Shown one piece after another: positions 46,101 to 55,354 of a DNA stretch of 64,000 bases. This DNA is from JAWLAT01 sp041395325 (lineage in GTDB: Bacteria > Pseudomonadota > Gammaproteobacteria > Xanthomonadales > SZUA-5), in NCBI GenBank assembly GCA_041395325.1, contig JAWLAT010000001.1, positions 286,433 to 350,432 of the forward strand, written 5' to 3'. Both the position numbers and the translations under genes were made by a program. The stretch's first letter is position 1. Every line of letters begins with the position of its first letter. The notes beneath the pieces were generated by a model, which was not told where the DNA came from, did no database searches, and saw only the letters and a program-made list of their open reading frames with translations.

Positions 46101-46298
46101 GAAATAACCGGTGTAGCCGCCGATGACGACGTCGGTGCCGCTCAAGGCCAGGGACTGCCCGCGATCAGCAGCGGTACCGAAATCCGCGATCGCGATACCG
46201 GTGCCGCCAAAGGTGAGATCCAGATCACCCGGAGCTGCGGTCGCTATCGCACCGTAGCCAGCACATGCCAAAGCCATCGCCCATTGCAGCCGATTCAT
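43128..46298 (-). CDS. IPTL-CTERM surface protein with delta-60 and DUF11 repeats
   Basis: 1056 residues. Signal peptide, then seven or so delta-60 repeats (GALDATFGTAG style beta-propeller units, about 25-400), then DUF11/Ig-like repeats (about 410-1020), then the sorting tail IPVPALGQWSLLLLALLSLGIG plus MRRD, which is an IPTL-CTERM signal. Two neighbouring DUF11 units are nearly the same over about 125 residues. The ATG at 46298 follows a GGGAG ribosome site; TTG 46301 is unlikely. Likely a surface or envelope-anchored protein. Confidence 0.88.
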   Translation of the reverse strand: MNRLQWAMALACAGYGAIATAAPGDLDLTFGGTGIAIADFGTAADRGQSLALSGTDVVIGGYTGYFTDADFVYQRLNDAGLPQLGFTHTFNGDPASGHTAEKVLVDGSGRIVLLGPVNGRYDNAEIGILRLLPDGITPDATFDGDGELVIDVGTDARAFDAVFDGSGNIVLAGTDGTNGIVARVTPAGALDATFGTAGIATIPGQAGQSVAIDGSGRIVVASSNLLNLSGTQVTRMTSTGALDGTFGAGGTFGVAVNGGYDLLVDGSDRVVVVGTTPGAASFSVARLTTAGALDATFNGTGLSTADIGPGFDIAYGVGLDSGGGIVAGGAAGGNSAVVRILDDGTLDPMFGTAGVVELDIQAGSLDAAYDVLVDAMDRILLGGRVHTGAGNGYDFYVARLEGGGGTADLSVTLADAPDPVNAGTNLTYTAVATNNGPADADTVTVTLPLPVGTTFVSANADGGGTCNAVSPVVCTWAGLTANGVSRTATIVAAVAPSATGTLNATVTVASNTPDPNAANDTAMTTTGINVVADLAISKTNGTAASTPGLNTVYTIVASNIGPSDALASTVTDTFPAACTTVTWTCVGAGGGTCTANGSGNINDAVNLPLGASVTYTATCAIDPAAVGTLDNTATVAVAGGVTDPVAGNNSATDSDSLGGMSDLAITKTNGTASSTPGQNTVYTIVATNSGPSNATGTVADTFPAACTSVNWTCVGTAGGTCAANGTGNINDAVTLPVGGSVTYTATCAIDPAATGTLDNTATVAVSGGSDPNAANDSATDSDTLTASADVSVTKVATGVPTPVLVGSSFVYQLTASNAGPSTATGVVVSDSLPLQVDHVSNDCGAAFADPTLTWNVGTLAPAASAVCNVTVVVADLGQIVNTATITSATADPGAGNNSSTSTITGAEETDMAVTLTSNVAGALAVGEGYVYSVTGTNNGPGTASGIDFTLELSSKVSFVSSTCGAVLTGNTLSWSVATLANGDSSNCQITVVVVLAGDISATATVSSATADPDLSNNTDSLVVGTGAIPVPALGQWSLLLLALLSLGIGLQAMRRD

Positions 46299-46867
46299 CA
46301 ATTTCTCCCGTTCCCCGCAGGCAGATTGCGCTTATTGCCAAACCAGCATTGCTGGCAAAGGCTCGAATAATCGCGAAGGCTACCATGCTGATTGCACAAG
46401 GTGACAGAGACTGCAGGGCCTGGAGGGCGCATCCGGACTCGCTGCAGAGGCCGCCCCGGCGCGATCCGTCGCTGGCCAGGCCACGCGCCAGCGCGTCGCT
46501 ATCCTCCCGGCTGGCAAAGGCACTGCGTCCGCCGCTCAGCGGTGACCCGGCGGCGCGTCCAGCGCATTCGATCCCTTGAGCGGCAAGCTGACCTGGGCGC
46601 CAACGCTGCCTGACGTAGCACTGGCCCGCTTGGTGCCTGGTTCGAGCGATGGCGAGGCCGCAGCGCCCCGTTCAGGTAGGTCTGAATCAATGCACTGCTG
46701 CGGGGCCGTCTTCTTCAGTTCAACCCTGCACGCGTTGGCCCCGGGTGCCTGCCCTTGCCCGGCTCACTGTGCTACCGTTCGGCAAATATCAAAGTCGGGC
46801 GGCCGAGAGCCAATTGCGGCGGCCTGAAACCAACTAATCAACGGTAAATCCGGGTCGGGGGAAAAGA
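46299..46867. other. intergenic gap between divergent surface-protein genes
   Basis: The 569-base gap separates two divergent exported-protein genes. It is GC-rich and holds scattered short open frames with no family features. A clear ribosome site (GGGGGAAAAGA) precedes the gene at 46868. I see no RNA gene or repeat array. Confidence 0.4.
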
Positions 46868-47692
46868 ATGATGCGCATCGTGCTGGGAAGTCTGTTGGCG
46901 CTGGGCGTTTCTGCAGCCATTGCGCAGAGTGGCGGTGGGCCCGAGGTCAATCAGGCTGAAGTCGCCCGTCTGGCCGGACTCGAACCCGCGCAGCGACGCG
47001 CCGAGCTGAAGGCGATGGATCCGGAAGCGCGGCGCGGCCTATGGTTCGCGGTGATGAAGCAGGTTCGCGCCAACCGCGGCGTGCAAACGCCGGCGCGCGG
47101 CAGCTACCGTGCCGCCGTTCCGGAGGGCGCATCGGCGCCGCCTCGCGTAGCGGCGCCGGACGCACCCGCTGGTGTGGCCCAGGCAGGCCAGATCCAGTAC
47201 GACTCCGGTCCCATGTCGATCGACTTCGGTGGCGGCGCGATCATCGGTAACCGCTTCGATACGGTGGCAGGTCGCACGATTGCCAGCGCCAACGTCACCG
47301 CGGTGCAGGGTGTGGTTGTTCCGGGGCCGGCCTTCACCACATCGTCGGCCGGCTTCGTGCTGCTCGGTCCGCAAACGGGCGGCGGTGGGGCGATGGCGGT
47401 GTTCAGTACATTTACCGGCGCTGCTGGCGCGACCGACACGGTGGATTTCTCCGTTCCCAATATCGCCATACCAGGCAGTTACTACGTGCTTTTCGGTGAC
47501 TTTGCCAACAGCTATGTCCCGGCATTTGGCGGCGGCACCGCCGATGGTCAGGGTCGACACGGCGTGGTCGGCTACACCGGTGGCATGGGTCCGAACATCA
47601 CCAGCACCTTCGATTTCGGTGGCCAGTTCAACGGTTTCGTGCGCGCGAGCGGCACGATTGTGCCGGTGGAGTTGCTGCCCAGCCCGGAGTGA
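46868..47692 (+). CDS. secreted hypothetical protein
   Basis: 274 residues with a signal peptide (MMRIVLGSLLALGVSAAIA) and no family I recognise. A helical Arg/Ala-rich segment (about 30-75) leads to a Gly-rich beta region (DSGPMSIDFGGGAIIGNRFDT to the end). Start MMRIV follows a strong G-rich ribosome site. A terminator hairpin lies about 80 bases past the stop. Confidence 0.6.
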   Translation: MMRIVLGSLLALGVSAAIAQSGGGPEVNQAEVARLAGLEPAQRRAELKAMDPEARRGLWFAVMKQVRANRGVQTPARGSYRAAVPEGASAPPRVAAPDAPAGVAQAGQIQYDSGPMSIDFGGGAIIGNRFDTVAGRTIASANVTAVQGVVVPGPAFTTSSAGFVLLGPQTGGGGAMAVFSTFTGAAGATDTVDFSVPNIAIPGSYYVLFGDFANSYVPAFGGGTADGQGRHGVVGYTGGMGPNITSTFDFGGQFNGFVRASGTIVPVELLPSPE

Positions 47693-47772
47693 TTCAGCCT
47701 CTGGGCTGACCGGAGGGTAGTGCGCTTCGCCGCGGCCCTCGGGCGCAGGATTGCCATTGTGTTTCCAAGCTG

Positions 47773-47803
47773 TGCCGCGGCCAACGTCGCGGCATCGCTT
47801 TTT
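47773..47803 (+). terminator. Rho-independent terminator
   Basis: TGCCGCG (47773-47779) pairs with CGCGGCA (47788-47794), followed after TCGC by five T (47799-47803). It ends the plus-strand gene upstream, just before the stop of the convergent sulfatase gene. Confidence 0.6.
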
Positions 47804-49943
47804 ATGGGGCGCCTGTGTCTGATTGCGCTGCCAGGGCCGCGCGAGCCGCGGTCACTTCGGGGCTGCCGGGGCCCGTCTGCTGCAGTCGCGACAGCCAGCG
47901 CTCGGCGGCCTCTCGATCATCTCGGTCGACCGCCAGAATCACCAGCGCCAACTGGGCCCGCAGATAGCCGGGCGAGAGGGCCACGCTGCGTTCGAACCAC
48001 TGCCGAGCTTCTTCCGGGCGACCATGGGTGCTCAGGAAGGTGGCGTAGTTGTAGGTCACCCTGGCCTCGAAGGGGGCGTCACGCATCGCCTGCAGGAAAT
48101 CGGCTTCGGCGGCTTCCGGCTGGCCGCGGCGATCCAGGCCGACTGCACGATCGATGCGCGCGCGCCAGTGAGTGGGGTCGCAGTCCAGTGCCTGTTCCAG
48201 CGCCGTGGCTGCGGCTTCGGTCTGGCCCTGCACCTCTTCCAGGCTCGCCAGCGTCCACCAGCTCTGCGCCGAGCAATGCGAATCCAGATGCTGTCGCAGC
48301 AGGGCCACGGCCTCGTCGACCTGGCCTGAGCGAAAGCGCGCCAGCGCCAGCACAGTGATGATCTGCTCGGCCGGCTGATAGTCGATCTCGCGCGGCTGCT
48401 GCAGGAAGTCCCAGGCCGCATCGGTCTGGCCGGCGCCGAGCAGCGCGGCCAGATGCATCTCCACATGGTTGGGGCTGTTCGGTGTCGCCTCGACAAGTTT
48501 GCGGGTGTAGGTCAGCGCGTCCACATAGCGTCCGGAGAACAGCAGATGCTTGGCAGCGCTCATGTCATTGAGCAGCGACACATGCAGGTGGGGCGCGATG
48601 CCGCCTTCTTCGAGTTGCTCGGATACGGTCGTGTTGCCACCGGCGCCACCTTGCAGATAGCCCAGTGACTGGAGGCGGCGCAGCGTCTCTTCGTCGACCG
48701 GCGTGCTGATGCTCTGGCCGCTGGCGTGATCGGCGAGAAACAGCTGCAGCTCCTCATGGATCCGCGCTTCGGCATCCGGCGCGGTCTCAAGAAGGTTGTT
48801 CAATTCGTTCGGGTCGGCGCTGAGGTCATACAGTTCCGGGCGTGGCCCGTGAATGTACTTGTGCTCGCCATCGAACAGGACCCGCAGCTTGCCCCAGCCA
48901 TGGGACAGATGGGGAGACAGATTCTCGGCGTAGTACTGGCGCCATTCGCCGGCCTCACCGTGCAACAGCGGCAGCAGGCTGCGTCCCTGCACGGGCGTGG
49001 GTACCTCGATCTGCAGCAGTTGCAGGATGGTCGGCACGATGTCGACCGTACCGACGCGTTCTTCGATGCGCTTGCCGCGGCCAGCGCCATCGGGGCTGCG
49101 AATCAGCAGCGGCACGTGCAGGGTGCTGTTGTAGGCCAGTACCGCGTGGGTCAGTTCACCATGCTCGCCCAGGCCCTCGCCATGGTCGGCGGTCATCACT
49201 ACCAGGGTCCGCTCCAACTGACCCAGGCCGCGCAGATGCTCCAGCAGGCGTCCCAACGACTGATCGGCATAGGCGATCTCGCCGGCATACAGGTCATCGG
49301 CATACTGCTGATCGAAGGGCGGAGGCGGCTCGAAGGGCTGGTGAGCATCGAAATAGTGGAGCCAGACGAAGAACGGGCGACCGGTCTGACTTTGCTCGTC
49401 CAGCCACGGCAGCACCGCCTCATTGACCTGTGCGGCGCGACGCTCGTCGAAGAACAACCGCGCCTTCGGCACGATGCGCTCGCCCAGGTGATCCTCCAGA
49501 TGGCCGGTCAGCGCATCGTCGAACAGGTCGAAGCCCTGGTTGAATCCAAAGCGGCCGATGACCGGGAAGGCGCCCACCGCCGCGGCAGTGGCATAGCCTT
49601 GCGCGCGCAGGATTTCTGCCAACGTAGTCTCTTCGGCGGCCAGCGTGAACAGCCCGTTGTCGCGCACGCCGTGGGCCATCGGGTAGCGGCCAGTCAGGAT
49701 CGAGGCGTGCGAAGGCGCGGTGATCGGTGCAGCCGTGAAGGCCTGTTCGAACAGCGTGCCCTCATCGGCCAGCCACTGCAGCGTCGGCGTCGCCGTGCGC
49801 GGATGTCCATAAGGTTGCAGATGATCGGCGCGGGTCGTGTCGAAGGTCACCAACAGGACATTCCAGCGCGGCGCTTCGGGCTGGCCGCAGCTCAGCAGCG
49901 ACAGCAGCGGGATCAGCAAGGCCGCGCGACGGGCGCCTCTCAC
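47802..49943 (-). CDS. sulfatase-fold lipoprotein with C-terminal TPRs
   Basis: 713 residues. Lipobox LLSC with C19. The alkaline-phosphatase-fold domain has metal residues D35 (TFDTTRADH), D253 and H254 (TADHGEG) and H261. The position of the sulfatase formylglycine is T75 in ITAPSHASILTG, so no Cys or Ser is there; a direct Thr nucleophile, as in phosphatases and phosphotransferases, is implied. Residues from about 440 hold TPR repeats (ALDCDPTHWRARID, FERSVALSPGYLRA). Overlaps the upstream isomerase gene by 4 bases. Confidence 0.86.
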   Translation of the reverse strand: MRGARRAALLIPLLSLLSCGQPEAPRWNVLLVTFDTTRADHLQPYGHPRTATPTLQWLADEGTLFEQAFTAAPITAPSHASILTGRYPMAHGVRDNGLFTLAAEETTLAEILRAQGYATAAAVGAFPVIGRFGFNQGFDLFDDALTGHLEDHLGERIVPKARLFFDERRAAQVNEAVLPWLDEQSQTGRPFFVWLHYFDAHQPFEPPPPFDQQYADDLYAGEIAYADQSLGRLLEHLRGLGQLERTLVVMTADHGEGLGEHGELTHAVLAYNSTLHVPLLIRSPDGAGRGKRIEERVGTVDIVPTILQLLQIEVPTPVQGRSLLPLLHGEAGEWRQYYAENLSPHLSHGWGKLRVLFDGEHKYIHGPRPELYDLSADPNELNNLLETAPDAEARIHEELQLFLADHASGQSISTPVDEETLRRLQSLGYLQGGAGGNTTVSEQLEEGGIAPHLHVSLLNDMSAAKHLLFSGRYVDALTYTRKLVEATPNSPNHVEMHLAALLGAGQTDAAWDFLQQPREIDYQPAEQIITVLALARFRSGQVDEAVALLRQHLDSHCSAQSWWTLASLEEVQGQTEAAATALEQALDCDPTHWRARIDRAVGLDRRGQPEAAEADFLQAMRDAPFEARVTYNYATFLSTHGRPEEARQWFERSVALSPGYLRAQLALVILAVDRDDREAAERWLSRLQQTGPGSPEVTAARAALAAQSDTGAP

Positions 49944-51706
49944 AACGCCTCCAGCAGCTGATCGAGCGCTTCGGGGCTGATGTCGGTTTGCGGCAGGCCG
50001 CCAGAAACCAACTCCTGCAGCCCATCGGGGTCGATCTGCAGCGGCTGGCGGGCGAACAGACGCTCGGCATGACGCCGATACAGATCGGCGGCGTGGTAGC
50101 GCACGAAGTTGCTGATGACGCGCTCGCGGGCAGATTCGAAGTCTGCCGGCTGCGGATCTTCACGAGACAGCAGCTGGAAGATCTGCAGATGCTCGCGCGT
50201 GCGCAGCGGTGGAGAAAGCTGGTCCGGCTGCAGCGGGGCGATCAGGGCCGGCAACGTCGGCGAGATGCGCCGCAGATCCGCACCGCGTTGGCGGGGCAAC
50301 TCGTCGATCTCACCGCCGACTTGCGCTTGCAGCGCGATGAGGTCCTGTTCGCCGGAAGCCGCCGCTGCTTCCAGTTTCGCCATCGTCGTGCTGGCGCTGG
50401 CATCCAGCGCGATGCGCAGCCGGCGCAGTGACCAGCGCACCGGCGTGCTGAACTGGTCCGGGTTCTGATCGTGGAACAGCCGCAGGCGCTGCTCGTCTTC
50501 TTCGGCCAGCGCTCGCAACGTCTCACGCCGCTGCAATTCCAGCAGGCGCTGGTCCTCCCATTGTTTGACCGCCGCGGCGACGGCGCTGTCGGCCAGCCAG
50601 CCTTCGGCCTGACAGGCCCGACGCAATTTTTCTCGATTGCGCAGGGCCCGCAGCAACGTGGGTGGATCGCCGGGCAGCCCCTGACCCGACTCACGCCGCG
50701 CGACACGCGCCAGATGTCGCCGGAAATCGGCCACGCTCAGTTGGAAGTCTCCATCTTGCAGGAGCAGGTCGCTGCCGTCGGACTCGCGCAGCAGCGTGGC
50801 GAGCGTGGCATCGTCCGGCAAATCGTAGTCATCGGTATCGCTGGCCAGAGAGGCCTGCAGGGTCGGTTCCAGGCGTTCCAGCAGCAGTCGCTCGCGCAGC
50901 GCCGGCAAGGCTTCGATCAGCGTCGCGCGACGTGCGGGAGCGATCGACTCCACCATGAACAGATGGACGCCGTCAGCGGTCGTCAGCGGCTGGCTGGGGA
51001 CCCCTTCGTCCAGCGCAAAGACGGCCACATCGATGGCGGTCGGGAGTTCGCCGCGCGACAGCCAACCCAACTCGCCGTCGCGGTGACGTGACTCCGAATC
51101 GGAGCCGGCACGGGCCAGCCGTCTGAAATCCTCACCCTGCAGAACGCGCTCGCGCAGCGTCGTCAGCTCGGTACTGGCGGCATGGATCGCCGCGGCATCA
51201 CTGGCCCGCCGGTAGTAGTGCAAGGTGAGGCGCCGCTCTGGCCGCTGGAACTGGTCAGCATGGCGATCGAACTCGGCCTGCAGGTCGCTGCGTTGGACCG
51301 GCGGCAACTGCCCAACCTTTTGCCGCAGGCACAGGTCGGTTTCCTGCTCCCGGCGAACCGAAGCTCGGGCCGACTGGAATTCCTCGGTCTGGTCCAGCTG
51401 GCGCGCGCGCGCCGTTTGCAGCAGGTCTGCCTCGATCAGATACTCGCGAATCCGCTCCCGGTACCAACCGGACAAATCCGCACCTGGCACCGGACGCTCC
51501 TGCTGCAGCCGGCGCAGCACAAACTGGTCCAGCGCCTGGCGGTCCACACTCAGCGAGCCCGATCGCGCGATCTCACCCGGCTGCAACTCTACGGTTGGCG
51601 CGTCGACGGTGTCTTCCGGTGATGGCTGACAGGCTGTCAGCCCCAGGCCGAGGGTCAACACAATTGCGCCGGCGCGGGCGCGGGCATGTACAGCGGACAA
51701 GGGCAT
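49940..51706 (-). CDS. SurA-like peptidyl-prolyl isomerase lipoprotein
   Basis: 588 residues. Start MPLSAVHARAR at 51706 gives a lipoprotein signal (LTLGLGLTAC). One clear parvulin domain: LTLHYYRRASD, LRERVLQGEDFRRLARAGSDSESRHRDGELGWLSRGELP, then DGVHLFMVESI. A second, weaker copy lies near the C-terminus (WSLRRLRIALDAS to HLQIFQLLSRE). It should help fold outer-membrane or surface proteins. Coupled to the sulfatase gene by a 4-base overlap and divergent from a second isomerase. Confidence 0.82.
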   Translation of the reverse strand: MPLSAVHARARAGAIVLTLGLGLTACQPSPEDTVDAPTVELQPGEIARSGSLSVDRQALDQFVLRRLQQERPVPGADLSGWYRERIREYLIEADLLQTARARQLDQTEEFQSARASVRREQETDLCLRQKVGQLPPVQRSDLQAEFDRHADQFQRPERRLTLHYYRRASDAAAIHAASTELTTLRERVLQGEDFRRLARAGSDSESRHRDGELGWLSRGELPTAIDVAVFALDEGVPSQPLTTADGVHLFMVESIAPARRATLIEALPALRERLLLERLEPTLQASLASDTDDYDLPDDATLATLLRESDGSDLLLQDGDFQLSVADFRRHLARVARRESGQGLPGDPPTLLRALRNREKLRRACQAEGWLADSAVAAAVKQWEDQRLLELQRRETLRALAEEDEQRLRLFHDQNPDQFSTPVRWSLRRLRIALDASASTTMAKLEAAAASGEQDLIALQAQVGGEIDELPRQRGADLRRISPTLPALIAPLQPDQLSPPLRTREHLQIFQLLSREDPQPADFESARERVISNFVRYHAADLYRRHAERLFARQPLQIDPDGLQELVSGGLPQTDISPEALDQLLEAL

Positions 51707-51834
51707 CGTGAGCAGTTGGTGCAGCGGGGATCGGGAAGCTAGCAGAGTGCCAGCGGTCCTGCACACGCTGCAGAGGCCACCTGCTGCTTGGATGCGGGTT
51801 ACGCTACCGGGCTAACCTGCGCCAGGAGGCACCC

Positions 51835-53421
51835 TTGTCCAGTCACCCCCGCTACCGGCCGCCTGCGGCGAGCATCGTTTGGCGAGCGTTGCTGCCGCTG
51901 CTGGCCTGGTTGCTTGCCGCCTGCTCGGCGCCGACCGATTCGCGCTCCGAACCGAGCGCGGGCCTGGGTGCCGATTCCTCGCCCGTCATCGCCAGCTGGG
52001 AGGGTGTGGTTGCCGAAGTGGAAGGTGGCGAGCGGCGCGCTCGGGTCGAGGTGCGCCAGGCGGACTATCTCGACTGGCTGGCCTGGCGAGGCCTGACCGC
52101 CGAGCCGGCCCATTTGCAGGACTTCGCGACCGCGCTGGTGCTGCAGCGGATGGCCGAAGCGCGTGCGGCGGGACTGCCCGAGCCGGTTCGTTCCGAGGCG
52201 GCCGAGCGGCTGCGGCAGCAATTGCTAGGCGAAGTCCTGCTTGCCCGCCGGGAGCAGGAGATCGTGGTCGATGAAGCGGCTGTCGAGGCGGCCTGGAAAG
52301 CGGTTGGTGGAGAGGAACACCGGCCGCGGCGCTGGCAGCTGCGCAATCTGTTTCTGCGTTTGCCGGCCGATCCGGCGGCGCAGGTCAGCGTGCGTGAACG
52401 CATGACGGAGCTGCGTGAACAACTGCTGGCCGGCGCCGATTTCGCGACGTTGGCGGCCGAGCACTCGCAGTCGCAAACGCGCTTTCGCGAAGGCCGGCTG
52501 GGACTGCTGCCGCTGGACCGCTTGCCGCCGGCCGTGGCCAAGGCCGTCGAACCCCTGCAGGCCGGTCAGCTCAGCGAGATCGTGCAGACGGCCGATGGGC
52601 TGTCCCTGTTCCTGTGTGAGCGCGTCGATGAGGCCGGTGTGCTGGGCGGCGATGCCTTGCGCGACGTCATTCGCAAGCGCCTGCGCCGACAGGCACAGAC
52701 GGCGTTGCCGCGCGAATTCGACGCCGACCTGCTGCGCTCGGCAGGTCTGCAGCCAGGCCAGCCCGAGGCCAGGCGGCGGTTGCCGGAACTGCGGGCGCAG
52801 GCTGCCATCGAGGCGGGCCTGCTGGAGGACCCGTCCGTGCAGCAGCAGCTGCGCTGGCGCACGCTGATGCAGTTGGCGCAAACGGAGCTGATCCGGCAAT
52901 CCGAGGAGCAGGCAGGCGAGCCCGATGAAGCCACGCTGCGCGCCCAGTTCCAGCGCATGAGCGAGCGCGGACAGAGCTGGCAGCGTTTCCACGTTGCTGC
53001 CATCGATTTCGGAGCGGCGACCGAAGAGACCCAGGCGCAGGCGCGGCAGATCGAGGCGGCCATCGCCGCCGGAGAGCTGTCCTTCGGCGAGGCCGCTCAG
53101 GCGCATTCACGCGATGCCAGCGCCGCACAGGGCGGCGATCTGGGTTGGTTCACCGTACGGACGCTGGCCGAGCGGGACTGGATGATGATGCGCGCCGTGC
53201 GGCAGATGGCGCCCGGCGAACGCAGCGGCCTGATTCACTCCGGAGATCGGCTCTGGCTGTACCAGTTGATCGAGCATCAGCAGGGCGCGGAGGTCCGCTT
53301 CGAGGATGTTCGCGACGAACTGGCGCGACGGCATCGACAAGGCCGACCCCGTGCTCTGCAGCGCAAATTGCGCGCCGAGATCGCCGGTCAAGTTCAACTG
53401 TTGGGCCAACCGTCTGGTTGA
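51835..53421 (+). CDS. SurA-like peptidyl-prolyl isomerase lipoprotein, TTG start
   Basis: 528 residues from a TTG at 51835 that follows a strong CAGGAGG ribosome site. Lipobox LLAAC. Two parvulin domains: WQLRNLFLRLPADP, FATLAAEHSQSQTRFREGRLGLLPLDRLP, then FHVAAIDFGAATEETQ and FGEAAQAHSRDASAAQGGDLGWF. Related in layout to the divergent neighbour, with which it may form a pair. Its gene ends near the FG-GAP gene, which is convergent. Confidence 0.82.
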   Translation: MSSHPRYRPPAASIVWRALLPLLAWLLAACSAPTDSRSEPSAGLGADSSPVIASWEGVVAEVEGGERRARVEVRQADYLDWLAWRGLTAEPAHLQDFATALVLQRMAEARAAGLPEPVRSEAAERLRQQLLGEVLLARREQEIVVDEAAVEAAWKAVGGEEHRPRRWQLRNLFLRLPADPAAQVSVRERMTELREQLLAGADFATLAAEHSQSQTRFREGRLGLLPLDRLPPAVAKAVEPLQAGQLSEIVQTADGLSLFLCERVDEAGVLGGDALRDVIRKRLRRQAQTALPREFDADLLRSAGLQPGQPEARRRLPELRAQAAIEAGLLEDPSVQQQLRWRTLMQLAQTELIRQSEEQAGEPDEATLRAQFQRMSERGQSWQRFHVAAIDFGAATEETQAQARQIEAAIAAGELSFGEAAQAHSRDASAAQGGDLGWFTVRTLAERDWMMMRAVRQMAPGERSGLIHSGDRLWLYQLIEHQQGAEVRFEDVRDELARRHRQGRPRALQRKLRAEIAGQVQLLGQPSG

Positions 53422-53463
53422 GTCCCTGCGGCTGAACGTCGAGTTGCGGGGCGCCGGCTGCTG

Positions 53464-53486
53464 ACTGGAACTGGAACTGGAACTGG
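53464..53486. repeat. ACTGGA hexamer repeat
   Basis: Almost four copies of ACTGGA (53464-53486) in the gap between two convergent genes. Small and probably of no function; it may vary in copy number. Confidence 0.75.
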
Positions 53487-53512
53487 CTACTGGATACGGC
53501 TGCGCAGCAGCA

Positions 53513-55288
53513 TTACCGTTCCAGTCGCAACTCGTGATAGCGGTCCGGTGCCAGGTCCAGCCAGCGCTGTTCGCTGCCGTCGCTGCGCACGGCCAGAACT
53601 TCGACGGCGTCGGCCGAGTCGCCCAGGCCGACCAGCACCCGGGCGTCGTTGGCAGCCAGATAGCTGCCGTCGGTGGCCACCCGCCGCCACTGCCATGAGC
53701 CATTGGCGCTGCGGATGCCCAAGCGCAGTCCCAGTGCATCGCGGCCGCTGGGCGTGAGTACGCGCAAGCCGATCCAGTGATGCGCACTGTTGCTGCGATT
53801 GAGCAGCAAGCGCGCCGGGCCGCTGTTGTTGGTCAGCAGCAGATCGCTGCGACCATCGTTGTCCACATCGCCCAGCGCAAAGGCACGGCTGACTTCCAGT
53901 CGCTGAAACTCGATGCCGGCCTGATGGCTCACATCCTCGAAGTGGCCCTGCCCGTCGTTGACGAGCAACTGGTTGCTCTGCTTCAGTGGCAGCGGATCGC
54001 CGGCCTGCACCTGTGCCTCGATGACGCGGACTTCGCCGTTGGCCACCACCACATCCAGCGCACCGTCGTTGTCGACATCGATCAGCACGGTGCCAAAGCC
54101 GGTGTGGGGCAGGCTCGAGGCCGCCATCCCAGTGTTCATCGAGGCGTCGATGAAGCCGCCCCGTCCGTCATTCAGGTACAGGGTGTTGTGATCGCCGCTC
54201 AGGTGCGTCATGAACAGATCATCATCGCCATCGCCGTCCAGATCACCGGCGACGATGCCCATCGAGGCCTGCGCGCGACCATCCATCGACACCGCCGTGC
54301 CGCTGAGCAGCGCGATGTCCTCGAAGCGTGGTAGACCGTCACGCAGCCCCAGATTGCGCCAGAGCAGATTGCGGCGCAGGTCATTGGCCACGTAGATGTC
54401 GATACGCCGGTCGCCGTCGAGATCGGCCGTCACCACACCCAGGCCGCTGGATGGCTCGGCCTGGATGCCACTGGCCCGGCTGATGTCCTCGAAGCGACCG
54501 TTGCCCAGATTGCGGAACAGGCTGTCGGGCTCGCCGTCGTAGGCATTCGGCCCGCAGAAATCCGGTCTCCCCGATCCGGAGCGGCAAGCGCGGTGACGAT
54601 CGAGGCTGAAGTTGACGTAGTTGGCGACATACAGGTCCAGCCAGCCGTCGTCATCGATATCGACGAAGCTGGCGCTGGTCGACCAGCGCGGATCGTCGAC
54701 GGCGGCCACCTCAGTTTGTTGCTCGAAGCGGATTTGCCCGTCGGTGGACACGTTGCGCCACAGCTGGTTGGCACCGAAATTGGCCAGATACAGGTCGATG
54801 CGGCCGTCGTTGTCGTAGTCGCCGGTAGCCATGCCCATGCCATAGCCGTCGGCGCGCAGGCCGCTGGCCTCGGTGACATCGACGAAGCGCAGCTGCCGTT
54901 GGCCATCGGGCAGCATTTGCAGATCGTTGCGGAAGACGCGAGCGCCAGGCTGTGCCGGCGGTGGGAACACCGGTGGATGGGTCGGATCGGGCGGCTTCAG
55001 CGCACTGCCCTGCAGCAGGATCACATCCAGATCGCCATCGCCATCCAGGTCCGCCAGTCCACCGCCGGCGCCGACCGGCTCGACGAACAGCAACTCGCCG
55101 CGCATGTCGTTCCAGTGCTCGAAGCTCAGACCGCTGGCCGCGGCCACATCCTCAAACAGCCAGCGCGGATTCGTCGCTGGCGGCTCGGACTCTGGAAGCG
55201 TTGCCGCCGCATCCCCGCTTGCTGTCGGCTCCGAGCATGCGGTGGCCAGTAGAGCGAGCAGCAACGGAAACAGACAGCGGGTTCGCAT
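53513..55288 (-). CDS. FG-GAP / ASPIC-UnbV (CRTAC1-like) lipoprotein
   Basis: 591 residues; start MRTRCLFPLLLALLATAC gives a lipoprotein. Seven FG-GAP calcium-binding loops are visible, such as DLDGDGDLDVILL, DYDNDGRIDLYL and DVDNDGRSDLLLT, forming a beta propeller. The C-terminus is an ASPIC/UnbV domain (RLGIRSANGSWQWRRV to LGDSADAVEVLAVR). Such proteins may bind glycans or serve adhesion. Same strand as the TPR and sulfotransferase genes, 66 bases downstream. Confidence 0.88.
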   Translation of the reverse strand: MRTRCLFPLLLALLATACSEPTASGDAAATLPESEPPATNPRWLFEDVAAASGLSFEHWNDMRGELLFVEPVGAGGGLADLDGDGDLDVILLQGSALKPPDPTHPPVFPPPAQPGARVFRNDLQMLPDGQRQLRFVDVTEASGLRADGYGMGMATGDYDNDGRIDLYLANFGANQLWRNVSTDGQIRFEQQTEVAAVDDPRWSTSASFVDIDDDGWLDLYVANYVNFSLDRHRACRSGSGRPDFCGPNAYDGEPDSLFRNLGNGRFEDISRASGIQAEPSSGLGVVTADLDGDRRIDIYVANDLRRNLLWRNLGLRDGLPRFEDIALLSGTAVSMDGRAQASMGIVAGDLDGDGDDDLFMTHLSGDHNTLYLNDGRGGFIDASMNTGMAASSLPHTGFGTVLIDVDNDGALDVVVANGEVRVIEAQVQAGDPLPLKQSNQLLVNDGQGHFEDVSHQAGIEFQRLEVSRAFALGDVDNDGRSDLLLTNNSGPARLLLNRSNSAHHWIGLRVLTPSGRDALGLRLGIRSANGSWQWRRVATDGSYLAANDARVLVGLGDSADAVEVLAVRSDGSEQRWLDLAPDRYHELRLER

Positions 55289-55354
55289 GCGATCGACCGA
55301 GCCAGGGTGGCCGCGCAGCATAGCCCGGATGCTCCGGCCCTCGCAGGGGACGGT

